This document shows positions 34,769 to 48,130 of a DNA stretch of 64,000 bases, one piece after another. Each line of letters starts with the position of its first letter. Positions within the stretch are counted from its first letter, which is position 1. The stretch spans positions 80,972,416-81,036,415 of the forward strand of contig OX352774.1 in NCBI GenBank assembly GCA_947095535.1. Direction: 5' to 3'. The translations under genes were made by a program, and so were the position numbers. The notes beneath the pieces were generated by a model. It made no database searches. It saw only the letters and a list, made by a program, of their open reading frames with translations, and was not told where the DNA came from. This DNA is from Poecilobothrus nobilitatus (Eukaryota > Arthropoda > Insecta > Diptera > Dolichopodidae).

Positions 34769-36241
34769 TATTCTTAGTAAACGATATACAATCTACAAAA
34801 TCGAGAATTCAAGGGGTATTCTTTCAAGGTATTTTTAAGTTTAGGAGAGGTTTATATATGCTGACTAATTGATTGGTATAATGGTGAATCTATAGCTTTT
34901 CTTGTTATTATTATAAATAGTACTTTTGCCACCACAAACTGTTTCGTCTATAATAAGGAAAAACAAAATTGTAATTATTTGGAAACTCATGTATCAACCA
35001 ATAATTGGTCAAGTTAGAAATAAATTAAAGTATTAAAATCAAGAAAAATAAATTCAAATTTTACAAATCACTTAACAGCTTATGTTTAAGTTTAATAATC
35101 AATAAATTTTGATTATATATGAAAATCCAAAAAAAAAAAAGGTACACATGGTTCATTTGAGACTTTTACTAAAACTTAAGTAATTAACACATACTTTTTT
35201 AACAAAATTATTTTAAATTTGTTTATTTAAAATATGTAGTCATCTTTAGGTTAAGGTAAAAGTTAACCATATATTACAAAATTTTATTATTAAAGTGACA
35301 TCATTTTAATTTATTCTTAGTCATTTATTTGTTAAGAACATTAAAAATGTTCTCATTGTTTTTATATTTTTTTTTTTGAAATAAATGTCTTTTTTTTATA
35401 TTCAATCTAAATATTAAAAAAAAAAAAAGATAAAAACTACATACATAGAGACAAATTCCAATGATTGTAACATTTGAACTTCCTATTTTGGAAATAAAAA
35501 AAAAACAAAGAATTCGTATATATAAAAATTCAACAACGTCATTCGAAATTAGCAAAATTTACGTGAATCAAATAAAAAAAAATCTTTAAATTACATAAAA
35601 CAATAAAGAAAATACAATAATAAATTGGCAAAGTTTATGATTTTGATTTTCTTGTTAAGATTTATTAGAATATGTACAATTGTATAAAATTATAATATAA
35701 ATTCACAAAGATTCCTTTGTTTTTTTTTTTTTTAATTTCATTTCCCAATTACTAAACAATATTATCGTTGTAATCACCCTAAAGCTGAAAATGTACTCAA
35801 CTATCTTTCTTACATTTATATCGCAAAGAAAGCTTTTTAAATAAAAGCAATATAATAATGTTAAAGGACAACCATTCAATATTGAGAAGTAGCAGTCCAT
35901 TTAATTTTGCCTTCATTCTCTTTGCCCAATTTTTTCCTCAACTTCTACAATCCTCCTTTATTCATCACTGTACTAAATGTCCTTCTTAAAAATTTCTCCC
36001 AATGAACCAATAAAAGTAACGAATTTGGTAACGACAGGACTTAGCGGGGGGGTTGTAAGAGAATCTTTATAATACATGTGTAAATTTTTTATAAAAAAAA
36101 TAAATTTATTAGTTGGGTGTTCCACATTAATATTTTTACATAAGTTTTGATAAGGTTAAATATATAATATTGAAGAGATGTTCCACATAAATATTCTGGT
36201 ATTTCATATTAAAGTATTTCAATAAATAAAATATTTCTATC
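34769..36241. other. A+T-rich non-coding stretch
   Basis: No recognised gene. An isolated GCGGGGGGGTTG lies at 36044. Confidence 0.5.
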
Positions 36242-36345
36242 TGACCAATGGTGCAGTGCGTAAGTCACCGATCTTTCAGGCGAAAGGTCTCGAGTTCAAA
36301 CTCCGGTGAGATCACAAATAATATATAAAATATAATAAAAAATAG
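36242..36345 (+). mobile_element. tRNA-like SINE, family 2, copy 3
   Basis: TGACCAATGGTGCAGTGCGT (box A-like), GATCTTTCAGGCGAAAGGTC (anticodon-arm-like hairpin), CTCGAGTTCAAACTCCGG (box B and T-arm-like), GAGATCA closing against the 5' TGACC. Then an A/T tail. Confidence 0.7.
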
Positions 36346-36529
36346 TGTAAACAAAATATTAAATATAATTATAATTGAATACTTGTACCAAGATGGCCAA
36401 CACGCTAAAGGTAAAAGGGTCCTAAAAATATCGGCATATATTTATATCTGGGGCGATATAATATAAAAAAAAATATATATTTTGACATTTGTTAAATATT
36501 TTTTGATTTTACAACGTCAAAATTTTATG

Positions 36530-36612
36530 TTGCATGTTACTTTGGATGTAACCATATGAAATACATGTTACTTTGTAATGTTACTTTGGAAGTAACCATA
36601 TGAAATACTTAA
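36530..36612 (+). repeat. Duplicated 27-bp palindromic motif
   Basis: GTTACTTTGGATGTAACCAT (36536) and GTTACTTTGGAAGTAACCAT (36580) are each followed by ATGAAATAC. The GTTACTT...AAGTAAC part is self-complementary. Confidence 0.7.
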
Positions 36613-37020
36613 TGAATACTTTTGAATACTTAGTAAAATATTGATAAAAACTTAACGAATATGGAATTAAAACTGGAATTCGCTTATCGATATTGTGTTT
36701 ATATTATAGTATTTTATTTATTTTAAATTGAATTTTTTATAACATAACGGTAGTGCTCTTCTATACAGTGATCCATTGAGTTCAAGGGCATAAATGAATT
36801 TAGTTCAAATTTATTTTGATGAAACTTTTATAAAACCATATTTAATCTGTTATTCTGTTATTCTGGAACTAAATGTAAGGCTATAATTAAAACAATTTTT
36901 AGAAGAGTGCTATTTTACTATTTTAAAATCATAAGTACAGTAATATTTTTTAATATAGTCGTTATCCCAAGACAATAAATTCTTCAGCAGATGAAAGCTT
37001 AAAGAATAAGCTGTCAAATA
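36613..37020. other. A+T-rich non-coding stretch
   Basis: Nothing recognised. Confidence 0.5.
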
Positions 37021-37215
37021 AGACTAAGCTAATTCTATGGTGCATGTGGATTAAGAACTATTCGGCAATTAATAATGAAAAACATAAAAGTCCCAATATC
37101 TCGAAAATGACTAATAATATACCACCTCCACCACCTACAATTTTTCTAGTTTTAATTTCTGGAATAACCTCCTGAAATATTTGCACTCTTATGTGCTTAT
37201 AACACCCCGTATAAT
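37021..37215 (+). repeat. Fragment related to the 32.5-33.3 kb composite element
   Basis: CCAATATCTCGAAAATGACT, then CACCTCCACCACCTAC, TTTTAATTT, and an end CACCCCGTATA share order and partial sequence with 33190-33318. Confidence 0.4.
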
Positions 37216-37786
37216 TATTTTTAATTTTTTCCTAAGAAAAACTTTAAAGACTACCCTTCACAATATCATTTTACTGTGGTGAACATTACAAAAAAGATAT
37301 TCTAAAGTTTTAAAAGTTAATTTATTAAATGTTCACTCTTTTCTATAGAGTGAATAAAGTACAAAAAGTTCTATGGTAGAAACTTGGATAAACTCTTAAT
37401 AACCCTTAAACTAAATATGACTCAATATTCTCTTTCTTTCTTTAAAAATCTCCAAAAGTCACTTTCTTTCTTTAGTCTCACTTTTCAGCGAGTTTTAAAA
37501 AAGTATCTTGTACATGGTGACCGCTTTCTTTATGCACTTTTTAACACATTTACTGATGCAAATGTTTCTGCTGGAACGTTTTGTTATAAATGTTCTAACC
37601 TTTAATTTTGAAAGTAAAATTTCACAACATGTTTTATTTTTTCCCCATGCTGTGCCACGTTATAAAATCTGGTGATCTCTGGTACATATTTACCAAATAC
37701 TAAATTGACATTAAATCCAATTTTATCGAAAATATAAAATCGAGAGATTCTCACATTAAGCTAAACGAAAAATGTTCTTATTATAA
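37216..37786. other. A+T-rich non-coding stretch
   Basis: Holds a 73-codon frame (37384-37605) with CTTTCTTTCTTTA repeats. Not recognised as a gene. Confidence 0.4.
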
Positions 37787-38131
37787 AGCAGAGTCTGAAT
37801 TGTTAAAACAAAAAATTTGTGTTTCTTTTTTCACTTTAAATGATCAGAGTTTATCTTTTGTGTTTTTTCTTTCATTCAGAGTGCGCTCAGAGTATGATCT
37901 AAATGATTCGATTTTAATTTCCAGATATCGCAGAGCATTTGAATTTAAATGTCAAAAATTTTATTTTTTTATATGATTTGACAGTTTTGACAGATTAAAG
38001 CTCTATTATGTTTCAAAATTATTGCGGAGCATTTAGAGATAAAATATTTTTAATCTGTTCAGAGCGTACTCTATATGTCCTCGATATCTGTCCAGAGCTT
38101 AAATCTGAACTAAAAAAGAAAAACACCCAAA
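37787..38131 (-). mobile_element. GGGTGTTTTTC TIR element, copy 1, one end lost
   Basis: Reverse-oriented relative of 49033-49392. Shared blocks include CATTCAGAGTGCGCTCAGAG, ATATGATTTGACAG, ATAGAGCTTTAA (reversed) and the intact right TIR ending TTCTTTTTTAGTTCAGAT (minus strand). The left outer ~25 bases of TIR are missing or unrecognisable. Non-coding. Confidence 0.75.
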
Positions 38132-39759
38132 GGCAATATTAAAGTCACAAAAATGTAATATAAATAAAGTTCAATTGTGATTTCATTTTAAATAAAAATC
38201 AAAAATTTTTAACATATAATTTTATTTGTTTTTGTATAGCTCATAATTTTAACTCAATAAAAATATATTTATTCTATTCTACGTATGTAGGAGTATCTTA
38301 GGACATTGTCTTATTTTTATTTTTTAATCTTAAAACCACAACATTTAATTTTAATCAGTCATTTATTTTTTTTTTTGGCTTTGATAATTATTTGAAATTT
38401 ATACTTTAACAGCTTTAAATACAAGAAAAATAAAAACTGAACTAAATGTAGGCTTTAAAATTTAATTAATTATCATATGACAAATTATATTATTTAGAAT
38501 GGTTCACAAAAAAAAATAAATAAAATCATAATTAAAATGGAGGTGTAATCGACCACAAATGTATAATAATTTTAAGTTCTTAACTTAACATGGAAAAAAC
38601 CAAAATTAATTAAAATATAAATCGGATACAAATACAAATTTACAAGTTTTAGAATTTATTGTATATATAGATATTATTAAAATAATTTTAATTAAATAGA
38701 ATTTTAAAATATGTAATTCGATTTTAAAATTAATAAAATGATTACAATTTTATAATGTTTCATAATATTATAAGGTTCTATAGATTTTTTTATTTTTAAT
38801 TTCTAAAAAACAAAACATAAATGGGCTATAGGTACACCTCAAGAAAACAAGATAAAATACCTAAGAATGCCATTCGATGTCTAACTAAGGTGAGAAGATC
38901 CTAGATCGAAACTCTAGATCTCTAACAGAGTATAAAATTTTGTTATATAATTTGTTGAACTATTAATTAGATAAGCCTATTTGGTTATAGTAGATGTATG
39001 CGAAAAAGTTGTATCAAGGGAACACATATTCATAGCATTCAAGTTTGTCCAAACAAAATGTCACGTAACATAATAAATGCTCTCTGGTACGAATTAAATT
39101 AAAAATTCCTATTACAAGTGAAGAATTAACAAAATTAACATGCTATAAAATATAGAACCTGTTTAGAACGATACATAAATGTTTAAGCATCAAAACTTCA
39201 AAAATGACAAAAGAAGATTAAAAGAAGAAGGAATTAGCAGTAAACACATAGATCATTTTCACGGAAAGTTGCAGTAAATCCGTGAAATTTAACGCAAAAT
39301 TGATAGTTGGTCTTTCAGACTAGTTTTATTCTTTTAAAACAGAGCCAGTAAAGTTCCACATAACTGTTGCGTAGAGCATCTTTTGATGAATTTCTTTTTA
39401 CCTAATAATTTTTAAGCACCTATGATTTAGTAAAATCATGGCAGAAACTTTTATGTACTGTTTAAATAAATCTTTCTTTGGACTGTCCTAATTTTATTGC
39501 ATTTACGAATAAAAAGTAAAAGAAGTTCAAAAAAAACAAAATATATTCAATGAAATTTTGTAAGTTTCATTTCGAATCTTTAGCTAATTCTGTTAAGATT
39601 ATCAATGCCTGTCAGTCATTTAGCATTCAATTTATTACAGTCTTGACTTCCACCAATTTAGCCTTTTTAAGACAATTTTCTTACCTATGCAAACGTAATT
39701 TTAAGCTTATAATAAATTTGCCATTACAATTGAAAAGCTGTAAAGATGACAAGATAAAT
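38132..39759. other. A+T-rich non-coding stretch
   Basis: No gene recognised. The 97-codon frame 39550-39843 overlaps an old element and is not supported. Confidence 0.45.
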
Positions 39760-40120
39760 ATGAAAAAGTATATATCTTGTTGTTCAGAATTGAATTCTTC
39801 GTCGAACTATACCTATCATTTGTCCGTTCGCACGATAAATTAAAAAAAATAATGGAACAAATATTTTGAAAATGTTACCATTTCATTTTTATATAAATTA
39901 CAACTTTATTATTTACTTGAATAAGTTTGAACGACTCGTTCAAGTATCTACCATAGAACTTTTTTTTATATGGGCATAAATCAGCATTTAATTAAGGTGC
40001 GTAATATCTAAACATTTTATCAAAAAGTTAAATTTTATGCCAATAATTTCCATAAAATTTGATTATTCGAACGCAACAGGTTCGTGGAGTTATTATACAA
40101 CTCGAAATTGTATCCTCAAA
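39760..40120 (-). mobile_element. Old family-A copy, reverse orientation
   Basis: TTCAGAATTGAATTCTTCGT, then ATTTGTCCGTTCGCACGATA is the reversed 3' core module. Further right AACAGGTTCGTGGAGTTATT reversed resembles the unit segment GAGTTGTATGGGAGGTACCC with the CGAAC that follows it. Strongly diverged. Confidence 0.6.
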
Positions 40121-41384
40121 TATTAATTAATCTTCTTAATTATGGTAGACATTTAAAATTTTAAGATAATCAAGTTTTATGACAACATTCATGAAGGTCT
40201 CATACATTTGACACAATCAATTCTATTACTCTTTCTCGTTTATTTTGATGTAACACCATTCGTGAAGCAGATCTGAAGCAGATCAGATTATTTTTAAATA
40301 TTAAATTAAAAAAGAATTTCAAACGATTCCTAATTGTGTTAACCAGGATGCTGGAATGAATGCTGAAGCTAATCAACTTTAACACTTTAAATTTTTGATA
40401 TTCTTCTCTAATAAAATCTACATATATCGTAAGAAACTGTAAAAATTAATTAACTAAAAACTATGTAGGTACGTATATTAAATGATTTAAAATTTTAATG
40501 TGGCAAATTACGGTAAACAAAGAAAACCAAAATATAATTATGCTAAATTTTACCAAAATCAATGGCGAGAAAGAACAATAAAAACAAACATAATGTAAAA
40601 AATCAAACATTTTAAAAATTTAATTATTTAAAAATACGTCGAATAAATGAAAGAAAGATGTTATGTATACAAAAAAGAAAGATAAAATAAACTTTAGTTA
40701 AATAATTATCAGCGATTCTATAAAATTTAAAATTTAAAAGGTTTTTCAATTTTAATTACCCACAAATTTTTGTTTACTTCCGAAAATTTTGCACTCATTA
40801 CTAAAATCAAATAAATAATTAATATATTACCAAATAGGTACAGTTTTTAAAAATTTATTATTTATAACTATTTGTAAAAAAAAAAAAAAAATATTACTAA
40901 GCAATTAAGAATTTAAAACAGTATAAAACAACAAAAAAACAAATTTAATCGACAACACTTGCAGCCTACATTAAAACATTTTATACCACGCATATTCAAA
41001 AGATACATAATATATTTTGTCTAAAATCTATTTATTTATTATTTATTTATTCATAATTCGTTCATAACATGCTTGCTCATAAACTTAACAAATTATAGAA
41101 AAGTTAAAATCATATATAACAAAATAAATAAAATGGAACGTTAAGAAGTGCTTGCAAATTTTCAAACTATTTAAAATACAATACTAAGTATATACAAAAA
41201 CTGTATGTACGTAAATCGCTTTACTTAAGTTTTACTTCATAAAAGACTTTTTGAAAATTCCTAAAATATTGTAAACCACATTACATTAATTTTAGATCGA
41301 TTGCGATAATAAGCAACGGAAATATTTATTTAAAATGATGATGACAATGATGACAAACAATTTTATTTACGACACTAAAACCGG
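40121..41384. other. A+T-rich non-coding stretch
   Basis: Nothing recognised. Confidence 0.5.
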
Positions 41385-41445
41385 CAAACATCCATTCAAC
41401 CGCTCTATTCAACCGCTCCATTCAACCGGCAAACGCTCGAGGTCC
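41385..41445 (+). repeat. Small minisatellite, ~15-bp unit
   Basis: CATTCAACCGCTCTATTCAA, then CCGCTCCATTCAACCGGC: three to four units of ATTCAACCGCTCC, bounded by ACCGGCAAAC on both sides. Confidence 0.8.
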
Positions 41446-44400
41446 TTTTTATTATTTTTATTCAACCACAATTTTTAAACTTCAATTTGAAAGTTATACG
41501 AAGCTTAGAATTTCTAATAATAAAACACAACCCATTACTTTGTTAAAAAGGTTCATAGCATCATTGCCAAAAAGAGCTAAGAAGTAACTTTAGATTTTCG
41601 AACAATAAAACCACTTTCAAAAAAGCAAAACATACTTAAAAAAAAAATAAACAAGAAGTTAGTTATAAACACTTTCACGTCAATATGTTCAATTAAATAT
41701 AGATAAAAATAAAGAATAAAACGTATTTTTAAATATTATTATTAAAATTTCAAAAAAAAAAAACAATTAATAACAACAATTTAAAAACAGAAGTAATGAA
41801 CGACTAAAGAAATTTTTCCTTGTAAATTCAAATTCTAGAAATAGTAGAGATATGGATCTTGGATATAAATCACGGTCACACTCTTACAAGTACAAAACAA
41901 TATGAACATTTTAAATCAAAATCAAGATCAGCTGATTTAACGCTGCTGACAATTGACACATTTAAGGAATCAAACCGGCACATATCAAGAAATTTTATTT
42001 TATTCTAAGGTTTAACATTTTAAGATCGACATAGATTTGTATGTATAGCAGCCACCATTAAAAGAAAACGGTTCTTTTCTTTTCTGCATAAAAATATTAA
42101 AATCGTGAACAACTGTTTATTAACTTTAGTCAAAGAAAACTAGCGCCATAGGAAATAAAAATTATCATGGAAATTTTTTTAATTTATTCTCTCGATATTA
42201 AAAAAAAAGAAAAAAAAACTAATTTGAATTTATTTGAACGAAATATAATTAACGATTGATCTTGAATGAAATATTTCTTATAACGAAAAAAATATTAAAA
42301 ACAAAAATGAAATAAAATAGAAAAAAAAAAAAAACATCCACCCAACTGTTAATATGCGAAACCTACTTGTAATTTAGATTTTTCTAGTGCAAAATATGAT
42401 TTTAATTGACTTCTAAGAAGTCAAAAATGTGTTAAAAACCAAAACAAAAATATATTTGTATGTATGTATGTAAAAGCGAAAAATATATTTCCGGGTGTAA
42501 TTTTATTTTATTTCATTATTATTTTCTAATTTTTTTTAATTTTTTTAGTTCGGGTAATTAGTTCAAAACAATATTTTTTTTTTTTATTTTTTTATTTTTA
42601 ATTCACATAATTTTAATATCATTTTTAAGTTTTTTTTTTTCATTTTTATCTACAGATACTCGTCGTAGATACTTATGTATCATACATACTATAGATATAT
42701 AGTTTATGAAAACAAAGTTGACTTAACTGACAATTGACCTTAACATGTCAAATATACAGCATAAGTTATAAAAGGGTTCATTCTTTAATATTTATAAATG
42801 TTAAAAGGTGGTGTTGTTAATTATACATTTTGTTGTTTTGTTTTATTTTATTTGTTTGGTTTAATTTGATTTTCTCAAAAAAAAAACATAACAAAAAACA
42901 AAATTTAAAATGCAAAAAAAAAAAAAAAAAAAATCAAAGAAAAAACAAATATGTTTGAATTGTAATGCTTACTACTTGATTACTTGCTTCTTATTTTATT
43001 TTTCATCTTCAAAACAAAATATGTAAATAAAATCACCAAAACGTTTTTAATTACGGAAATTTATGTGAAAATGTTAAAAAATTAAGATAACCGTCAATTG
43101 GAAATAAAATTTAACGTTACATTGTATCGCGCATCGCATCGCATCGCATAAATTTTATATAATTCACATTATGTGTATGAGCGCGTAAAATAAAAATAAA
43201 AAAAAACAAAATAAAAAACAATATACACGATAAAATAGATAAATAAAATTACAACAAGACGTGTGAAGTTGTTATATTATATGTAAAGTATTTATGTTCC
43301 TACAGTTGGTAGAAAAAGTATAAAAACTGTTTTTGTTCTTTTTTTTAAATGTATAAATAGTAAATTATTAAAAATAGTCGCAAAAAATTCTTTTTTTCTT
43401 GATTTATTCTTTAATAATTTTAGAAAATATTTTAAATTCTTTTCTTGGCAAAATGAACTGCTTAAAACAAACTTACTTAGCTATTTAGAACAGCCATATA
43501 ATGTGATTTGATAACATATTTTCAACAAATTGAGCGAAATATAGCGTCAAACAAAATAGCATCAAAATTCAAAAAGTTAAAAAAGAAATACGGTTTGAAA
43601 TATTTGTTTTTTTTTATAATAAATTCAAAAATGAAATAAAATCCAAAAATTTAAGTGAAATAAGGTTTAAATAAGAATGAAATATGATCACAACAAAACA
43701 TAATAAGCATAATAAAATTTTTATTATTGAAAAATGAATTAAAGCCCAAAAAACAAAAAATAATTATAATAATATTTATACAAAAACTTGTAAGCAATTT
43801 TTACAATTGATTTTCAACAACGTCATTTATACGCAAGTGAATCCGATTTAGCTTAATCTGCGGCCTACTTATACAAGGTCGAATGTACATAACGCTAAAG
43901 AGGGGCGTAGCGCGAGAAATAATGCGCAACAGAGGATAAGAAAAAATTTTATAATTGGTTACAAAAACATAGGGTTTTAAGCTTTTTTTAGAGTGTGTAT
44001 ATAACCTCATTATGTAGCCAATTATTAATATCTTTCCTATTTCATAATTTCGCAAGGACATATATTCTAGAAAAAACCATATAACCCGTTACGAACTATC
44101 AAAATCCATCCTAATTATTTTTTTATATACATATTTCCAATCACCTTTAAACAAATTATTAATATCTTGATTTTATAACACCAAGTTTCTTTTATATTTT
44201 ACAAAAATATTTTCTGGACGTTTATATTGTAATTTTTTAGAGACTTTCGTAAATGAAAACTGCGTTCAAAACTAAAATGAAATAACATCCTAAAGTGTAC
44301 AGTAAAAATCGATCTAAGCTTCAAAGTTATAAAAATAAGATGAAGTATGTCTAGTGTTGGTATTCAAAAGCATAACATAGTCCAGAAAAAGCTTAGTAGA

Positions 44401-46194
44401 TAATTTAATATTAAATTTTAAATTTCCTATTTTCCCAGTAACCGAACTGAAGAGTACATTGATTGTTCAATAGATTCTTACCTGATGTTTGATTTAAAAA
44501 CGTTTTATGTTTGAGGTGTTTAGTTGGTTTAAAGTTCAACACTACAAAAGAGAAGAAGAATTTGGTTGATGTCATTGATGTCTTTTGAGATTTCCACTTA
44601 ACCGCGAAAAAAAAAGTTGATATACAAGTTTTGTAAGTTAAGCGATTCCAATACAATTAATTTGTGAAATTTAGTAGTTATATAACTGGAAAAGTTTATT
44701 TAGAAAAATATTAAAAAAATGTTCGCAAACTTTTTTTTCCTACTGTAAATATAAAAATTTTTTTAAGAAATATAATATAATAATACCTAATAAAAAAAAA
44801 AAACAAATAATAATATTTAGAATATTGTATTATTTGTATTGTCCTTGGTTATTTAATATGATTTTGATTTGGATGGATTAACGGAATAAGAATTTAAATC
44901 TAAAACAATTACTTAGAAATTAATTAAAATACTATTTTAGATAATAAGAATATCGTTAGTAAAAATTCTATTTATTTGTTTTTTTTTTTTTTTCTGTTTT
45001 TTATTAATCTTATTTTTAAAATCAAAAATGAATCTATAGAATTTTTTAAAAAAAAATATATATACAATACATATATACTACATATTTTTAAAGCAAATTT
45101 TGTTAATGATAATTATATTTTAAGAATATTTTAATGGTAGCTAATTTATAATTTTTCTTTTAATATATGTTTTTAAATTTATTGAAATTTTTAGTTCTGT
45201 AATTTGACCTTCTTATTTTCCTGTTAAAATTTGTTTATTTTTTTTTTGTTTTGAGTTTTTCTTTATTCAAATTAACAGATTGTACATAATATGCATATAT
45301 GATAATTTTTATAATTAATATAAAAAGAAAAAAAATACACATATATTAAAAAAAAAAAAATGAAGAACAACAAAATAATGAAAATAATAATTTATAGAAT
45401 TTCCTTTTGTCATAATGAAATTTAAAACACTTCCCTGTATATCATGAAAAATTTTTAATTTTAAAACAAAATAACTCATAAAATATTTTTCAAACCAATT
45501 AAAAAAAAAAAAATAAATACTCAATATAGAAGATGTTAATATTTTACGCCGTTTTAATCACTGATTTTCATAAATCTTTTTTTTTTTTTCAACAAATTCA
45601 ATTTTACGTAAAAGAAAAAAAAAAGAAAATCTTGTTAAGGAAATTACTATATACAAAGTTAGTTACCTATAGATATATGGTATTTATATTCACGGTATGG
45701 TCAAATTGATTAAAATTTCGGTTTTTAATTGATTTGTAATCAAAGTTTTCGGATTGTATTTTTGTCGTTTATTTAATTAATATTATATATATATAATATA
45801 TATTTAAATAAATGTATAAATACATAATAATATTATGTTATACGCACAAATATTTAATAAAATTACATAATAAATACTTACGAGTATATCGTAAACCGTT
45901 TTACTGTATTAGAATATAAACAAACATTTTTTGATGGGTCTAAAAATGCTCAAAATCGTTTACTCTTAAAGATGTTAAAAAACAAACAACAATACGTAAA
46001 AATAAATTGAATTCAATTTAATATATAATATTAACTCCATATTTTGCTAAATGTATACAGTAAAAGAAAAAATTATGTGTTTATTTAAACATTTTTAAAC
46101 ATTTTATATTGGTACGAACATAAATCAATGGTATAATAAATTTGACATTACGTTTGAGACACCTTAAAGGAGATAAAATAGATATGGAAAAGTA
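41446..46194. other. A+T-rich non-coding stretch
   Basis: Contains a GCATC pentanucleotide run at 43127-43150, a TATG run near 42458 and a TATAAAAGGG at 42768. Somewhat less A+T-rich patches occur at 41880-41985 and 43800-43950. No exon or element could be supported. Confidence 0.45.
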
Positions 46195-46400
46195 AATATT
46201 CTTGTTCAGATAAAATTGAATTCTAAATATATTTGCTGAGTGAACTCAAATAATATTGGACTTAAGATTCTGAAATATTTAATAGGTATTTAATTTTTAT
46301 ATGAATGTCAGTTTCGCTATTGAAATTGAACAATTTTGATCGACAAATTTGTATTACCATATAATTTCTTTTCTAATAGAGCATTTTGTGTTTATTTCTT
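46195..46400 (-). mobile_element. Very old family-A-like fragment, reverse
   Basis: TTCTTGTTCAGATAAAATTG and AGTTTCGCTATTGAAATTGA match the reversed element at 61811-61965, but the GGAC run is gone. Confidence 0.4.
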
Positions 46401-46468
46401 TCTGTCCACTAAAATAAAGATTGACCACAAAATCTCGCGTCGTGTCCCAAAATCTCCCGCATCAATGG

Positions 46469-46594
46469 GTCGAATGCATAAAACTAGATTTTGAACTCAA
46501 ATCTAACTTTTTCATAATAAAAATTACATACGAACTCGTAGATTTTGTTTGAAAAAGTAATATTTGAGTTCAAGCTCAGTTTTATGCATTCGAC
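46469..46594. repeat. Foldback palindrome, copy 1
   Basis: GTCGAATGCATAAAACT at the left and AGTTTTATGCATTCGAC at the right are exact inverted repeats. The inversion continues inward (TTGAACTCAAATCTAACTTT against AATATTTGAGTTCAA) around a ~30-base centre. A diverged copy is at 62030-62152. Confidence 0.8.
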
Positions 46595-47128
46595 TAAAAT
46601 CTTTTTTTAAAATATATATTCCAGTTGAATAAGACATGTATTTAAATATGGTATTCATGCAAGTACAACAAATATCAAAGTATTCTTAAACAATTAAAGT
46701 AAACAAACGAGCTTTACCTTATTTTTTTGCATACGGAATCTAATTCAAGCAATTACTCTTATCTAGAACTCAATCACGAGTTTGAACTCTTTTGCTTAAA
46801 CTTTGAACTTTAATTCATTTTTATGCATACTAATATCTCGTGTCTGAAAATCTCATATCTCAAAATCTCGCGTTTTAAAACGAAATCATTTTTTCCATTA
46901 ATTAAAGGTTACGTGAAATAAAGTCGAAATGAACTTTTTTCTTTTATTTCAACTTCATATTTGAAATAAAGCCAATATCATGAACTTTTTGTTTTTGGCT
47001 TTATTTCATTTTGAAAAAAGCCAAAAATTAAAAAGGAACAAAGCCAAAAATATTTTGAACAGTTATCTAAATATAATAAAAGACAAGTTGCTGCTGCTGA
47101 GTAGCGTGCCCTACTGTTATGTTAAATG
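46595..47128. other. A+T-rich stretch
   Basis: AAAATCTCGCG/ATCTCGTG motifs recur (46434, 46824, 46862), as do GGCTTTATTTC motifs near 46970-47010. No element boundary defined. Confidence 0.35.
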
Positions 47129-47360
47129 TTAATTTAACAAATGTTATACTATGAAAAGAAAGAAACGTACATCTGATATTTACCCATGTAACAGATAGAA
47201 AACAATAAATATTATAATGTTATGCTATGAAATGAAAGAAAAAACAAGGCAGTGTATAAATCAAAGTTTTTAGAGGGTCGTATTTTTAAGTAGAACATTA
47301 TAAAATTGCAATAATATTTTTATTTAAATTTTGCTAAGTAACATTTTCTTAATTTTTTAA
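47129..47360 (+). repeat. ~75-bp tandem repeat, block 1
   Basis: ATGTTATACTATGAAAAGAA, AACGTACATCTGATATTTAC, AACAGATAGAAAA, then AACAAGGCAGTGTATAAATC and ACATTTTCTTAATTTTT. Confidence 0.75.
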
Positions 47361-47767
47361 AAATTTTGCCATAATATAGTACAATTTTAGAATCAGAAGT
47401 TTAGCCCATAATATAGAGATATATGAATAAAAATATGGATATACATATATTAGATTTATTATAGATTTATTATTTTTTATATAGGCAACAGTTATTTATA
47501 TGAATGAATGGACGGTAAACATAAACGAACAAAAAAAAATTCAAAATGTTCTATAGGTTATAATTTATATTTTTTAAATAGACTGTATGTATAAATTTAA
47601 TATTTAAAAAAAATAAAAGAAATACTTAGCGTACGTAAATAACAGAAAACAAAAACAAAATACATGTAATACTGCGAAGAAAAATAAAAACGAATAGAAA
47701 AAAGAAAGAACAAAAAATGTTACTTTGACTGTTTTTAAATATTTTTAAAGAAAAAAAGAACTATTAA
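47361..47767. other. A+T-rich non-coding stretch
   Basis: Nothing recognised. Confidence 0.5.
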
Positions 47768-48130
47768 AATGTTATGATTTTAAAAGAAAAAAACATACCT
47801 CTGATATTTACCTACATAACAGATAGAAAAAAGAAATATTAAATGTTATGCTATGAAAAGAAAGAAACGTACATCTGATATTTAGGTACATAACAGATAG
47901 AAAAAAAGAATTAAAATGTTATGCTATAAAAAGAATGAAAAAACAAGGCAGTGCATAAATCAAAGTTTTTAAAGAGTTGCATTTTTAAGTAGAAATTATA
48001 AAAAAATAAAGCGGTGCGTAAAACCAAAGCTTTTAAAGGAGCGCAATTTAAATTATAAAATCACAATTTTCAATTAAATTTTGAATGTAACATTTTCTTA
48101 ATTTTATGCTTCTTTTATGATTTTTATTTT
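47768..48130 (+). repeat. ~75-bp tandem repeat, block 2
   Basis: Two to three more units of ATGTTATGCTATGAAAAGAA, AACGTACATCTGATATTTA and ACATAACAGATAGAAAA. They are followed by the same closing segment as block 1 (AACAAGGCAGTGCATAAATC ... GTAACATTTTCTTAATTTT), with part of it duplicated (AAAGCGGTGCGTAAAACCAA). Confidence 0.8.

Noticed and set aside
35325..35900. Two minus-strand frames of 65-76 codons rich in F, I, K and L
   Set aside because: Composition is what A/T homopolymers give; no motif or splice context.
36242..36314. Functional tRNA gene
   Set aside because: Box A and B are present but acceptor and D stems do not pair properly, and the same sequence recurs as a dispersed repeat.
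42768..42777. TATAAAAGGG as a TATA promoter
   Set aside because: Strong match but no initiator at about +1 and no exon downstream; expected by chance in DNA this A+T-rich.
43801..44061. 86-codon minus-strand frame in a less A+T-rich patch
   Set aside because: No family resemblance, no repeat partner in the window and no splice sites that would make it an exon.
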